This document shows, in pieces, positions 62,206-64,000 of a DNA stretch of 64,000 bases (the stretch's first letter is position 1; each line of letters opens with the position of its first letter). This DNA comes from an uncultured Flavobacteriales bacterium. Its GTDB lineage: Bacteria; Bacteroidota; Bacteroidia; Flavobacteriales; Schleiferiaceae. The stretch lies in the NCBI GenBank assembly GCA_913055685.1, contig CAJXKC010000001.1, positions 124,001 to 188,000 of the forward strand. The letters run 5' to 3'. The notes under the pieces were generated by a model that saw only the letters and a list, made by a program, of their open reading frames with translations, ran no database searches and was not told the DNA's origin. Made by a program: the position numbers and the translations under genes.

Positions 62206-63738
62206 ATGGAAGAGCAAAAAATTGAAAATATTGAATTAGCCTATTTAAGCAGCGATGATTATCAAAGCTTAAAGGAGCTCATGGAACAAGCCTATCCGGA
62301 TATGGATAGCCTTCACTGGTCGAAGCACGAGATCAAGAAGCTAATTAGCCTTTTCCCTGAAGGGCAAGTGGTTCTGAAGGTTAATGGCGACCTAGCCGGT
62401 TGCGCCCTTTCCCTATTGCAGGATTACAGCATCACAGACCGTACTCATACCTATAATGAGATTACAGGAAACGATAGCTTTAAAACGCATAAAAAAGATG
62501 GGGATTTGCTTTACGGCATTGATGTTTTTATCAATCCTAGATATCGCGGTTTACGCTTAGGTCGTCGTTTATACGACTTCCGTAAAGAGCTTTGCGAAAG
62601 CATGAATTTAAGGGGTATCGCCTTTGGCGGTAGGATGCCACTTTATCACCAATACGCAGAGCAGCTCAGTCCCCTCGAGTATTTGGAAAAAGTACGCACC
62701 CATGAAATTGAGGACCCGGTTCTTAATTTTCAGTTTAGCAATGATTTTCACGTAAAAAAGATTTTAAAGAATTACCTCGAAGGGGATGAGGAATCCTTGG
62801 ACCATGCGGTTTTAATGGAGTGGAACAATGTGTACTACGAAAAGCCTAGTGAGAGTCCGGGTGGCGCCACTCGGGTAATCCGAGTTGGTCTAGTTCAGTG
62901 GCAGATGCGTCGCTATAAAGACCTCGACGAATTAATGAGTCAGGCGGAATACTTCCTTGACTCCATCTCTGGCTATCACGCCGATTTCGCCTTATTCCCC
63001 GAGTTTTTCAATGCTCCCTTATTAGCCCCATACAATGAGCTTAACGAAGCAGAGGCGATTCGAAAACTAGCCCAGCATACCGACGAAATCGTGGAGCGCT
63101 TTGCGCGCCTCGCGCTCAAATACAATATCAATATCATTACGGGTAGCATGCCCTACATAAAAGAAAACCGGCTCTTTAATACCGGTTTCTTATGCCACCG
63201 TGATGGACGACTAGACAGTTACGACAAACTCCATGTAACCCCCGACGAAGAAAGGGTCTGGGGTATGGAAGGCGGTAATGATTTGCGAACCTTCGATACG
63301 GATTGCGGGAAAATTGGGGTCCTCATTTGCTACGATGTAGAATTCCCTGAGCTTAGTCGACTTTTAGCAGAAGAAGGCATGGACATTCTTTTTGTCCCCT
63401 TCCTAACCGATACCCAAAATGGGTATTCGCGGGTCCGCAATACGGCTCAGGCTAGAGCCATCGAAAACGAGTGCTACGTAGTAATTGCTGGTAGTGTTGG
63501 CAACCTTCCGAAGGTGAGCAATATGGACATCCAATACGCCCAATCGATGGTATTTACTCCTTGTGATTTCGCCTTTCCGAGCACGGGAATTAAGGCCGAA
63601 GCGACACCAAATACTGAGATGATCTTGATGGTTGACCTGGATATTCACCTCCTGAGAGAGTTAAATGAGTTTGGCAGTGTACGCAATCTTAAAGATAGAA
63701 GACTGGACTTATACTCAGTAAAGAAGAACCGCCTTTAG
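62206..63738 (+). CDS. GNAT acetyltransferase - carbon-nitrogen hydrolase fusion
   Basis: A 510-residue bifunctional protein. The N-terminal GNAT domain (about 10-165) has the acetyl-CoA loop NPRYRGLRLGRRLYDF. The C-terminal nitrilase-superfamily domain (about 220-500) has the complete Glu-Lys-Cys triad: Glu266 (LFPEFFN), Lys341 (SYDKLHVTPDEE) and Cys375 (VLICYDVEFPE). Such fusions are widespread, but their substrate is unknown. It follows the DHS-like gene by eight bases, so the substrate may be a polyamine or an acylated or carbamoylated derivative (nitrilase relatives include N-carbamoylputrescine amidase). That is inference from context. Confidence 0.88.
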   Translation: MEEQKIENIELAYLSSDDYQSLKELMEQAYPDMDSLHWSKHEIKKLISLFPEGQVVLKVNGDLAGCALSLLQDYSITDRTHTYNEITGNDSFKTHKKDGDLLYGIDVFINPRYRGLRLGRRLYDFRKELCESMNLRGIAFGGRMPLYHQYAEQLSPLEYLEKVRTHEIEDPVLNFQFSNDFHVKKILKNYLEGDEESLDHAVLMEWNNVYYEKPSESPGGATRVIRVGLVQWQMRRYKDLDELMSQAEYFLDSISGYHADFALFPEFFNAPLLAPYNELNEAEAIRKLAQHTDEIVERFARLALKYNINIITGSMPYIKENRLFNTGFLCHRDGRLDSYDKLHVTPDEERVWGMEGGNDLRTFDTDCGKIGVLICYDVEFPELSRLLAEEGMDILFVPFLTDTQNGYSRVRNTAQARAIENECYVVIAGSVGNLPKVSNMDIQYAQSMVFTPCDFAFPSTGIKAEATPNTEMILMVDLDIHLLRELNEFGSVRNLKDRRLDLYSVKKNRL

Positions 63739-63754
63739 AAAGCATTTAAAAAGG

Positions 63755-64000
63755 ATGAAAAAGTTTGCCCTATTACTTATTGGCATAATGCCCTTATTCG
63801 CTCAATCGCAAAGCGCATTAATGGACAGCCTTATTTGGCTAAACTACCAGTATAGAATCAGCGAAAACGCCGAGTTTGCCGATAGCAGCCATTCACCTTT
63901 AACCGAGGAGGACCGTCAGCATTTTTACAGTCTTAACTGGTTCCCCATCGACACCAACTTTATAGTATGGGCCAGCTTAGAGCTAACACCCGAAGCTAAG
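63755..64000 (+). CDS. DUF1684-like exported protein, 5' part (partial)
   Basis: The ATG at 63755 opens a frame that runs to the end of the window (82 codons, no stop). A signal peptide (MKKFALLLIGIMPLFAQ) is followed by DSLIWLNYQYRISEN, HSPLTEEDRQHFYSLNWFPI and DTNFIVWASLELTP. This pattern (short N-region, PL...F..L.WFPID, then V.A.LE.TP) resembles DUF1684. It starts 16 bases after the GNAT-nitrilase gene and may belong to the same operon. Confidence 0.6.
   Translation, partial: MKKFALLLIGIMPLFAQSQSALMDSLIWLNYQYRISENAEFADSSHSPLTEEDRQHFYSLNWFPIDTNFIVWASLELTPEAK

Overview
The window is a compact bacterial chromosome segment from a member of the Bacteroidota, most likely Flavobacteriales. The family level is not resolvable by eye. 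Supporting signs are the Bacteroidota-type promoters (TTG or TTTG, 19 bases, TAnnTTTG), the lack of Shine-Dalgarno sequences, type IX secretion (T9SS) sorting domains on four large exported proteins, the glycosyl- and barrel-protein repertoire, the kynurenine route to NAD, and signal peptides ending in ...AQ. Nearly all of it is single-copy core-type content. I see no prophage, insertion sequence, CRISPR array or integron.

Layout. 1-1.6 kb: the end of a spermidine-synthase-like gene, speD and an isoaspartyl peptidase. 1.6-2.0 kb: tRNA-Val, its terminator and a nested palindrome. 2.0-6.6 kb: unknown membrane and secreted proteins, a DUF481-like outer-membrane protein, and a TraB/GumN - ECF sigma - membrane protein operon. 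6.7-11.2 kb: comM, recA and a TPR lipoprotein. 11.2-23.2 kb: GlpQ-like, dienoyl-CoA reductase-like, oligopeptidase B, a membrane glycosyltransferase-like protein, ArsC-like, a giant T9SS protein, prfB and lpd. 23.2-32 kb: a hybrid histidine kinase, then pabB-tilS-dsbD-nth. 32-43.7 kb: a propeller-barrel outer-membrane protein, a T9SS protein, a UbiA-like-kynU-kmo operon and gcvP. 43.8-48.1 kb: two tandem T9SS paralogues. 48.1-52 kb: an Mla-type ABC pair, then small lipoprotein-SprT-purK-purE. 52-55.6 kb: a LytTR regulator and a propeller histidine kinase. 55.6-58.4 kb: two envelope proteins, one with a ComEA-like HhH region. 58.4-64 kb: ferritin, arginine decarboxylase, agmatinase, deoxyhypusine-synthase-like protein, a GNAT-nitrilase fusion and a partial DUF1684 gene.

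How the genes work together. The right end reads as one polyamine operon: arginine to agmatine to putrescine to (probably) homospermidine, followed by a two-domain enzyme of unknown substrate. The left end carries the separate SAM-decarboxylase / aminopropyltransferase type of polyamine genes. kmo and kynU convert kynurenine to 3-hydroxyanthranilate for NAD synthesis or tryptophan breakdown. purK and purE are consecutive purine steps.

The points most worth a second look are these. The propeller histidine kinase has an intact signal peptide and first propeller blade but no ATG, GTG or TTG start, with an ACG exactly where the start should be. Five of eight convergent gene pairs share a 4-base YTAR that is the stop codon of both genes. 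A nested palindrome abuts the tRNA-Val CCA end. Endonuclease III lacks all of its iron-sulfur cysteines. A 45-residue lipoprotein has its own promoter. All family assignments are by eye; no database search was possible.
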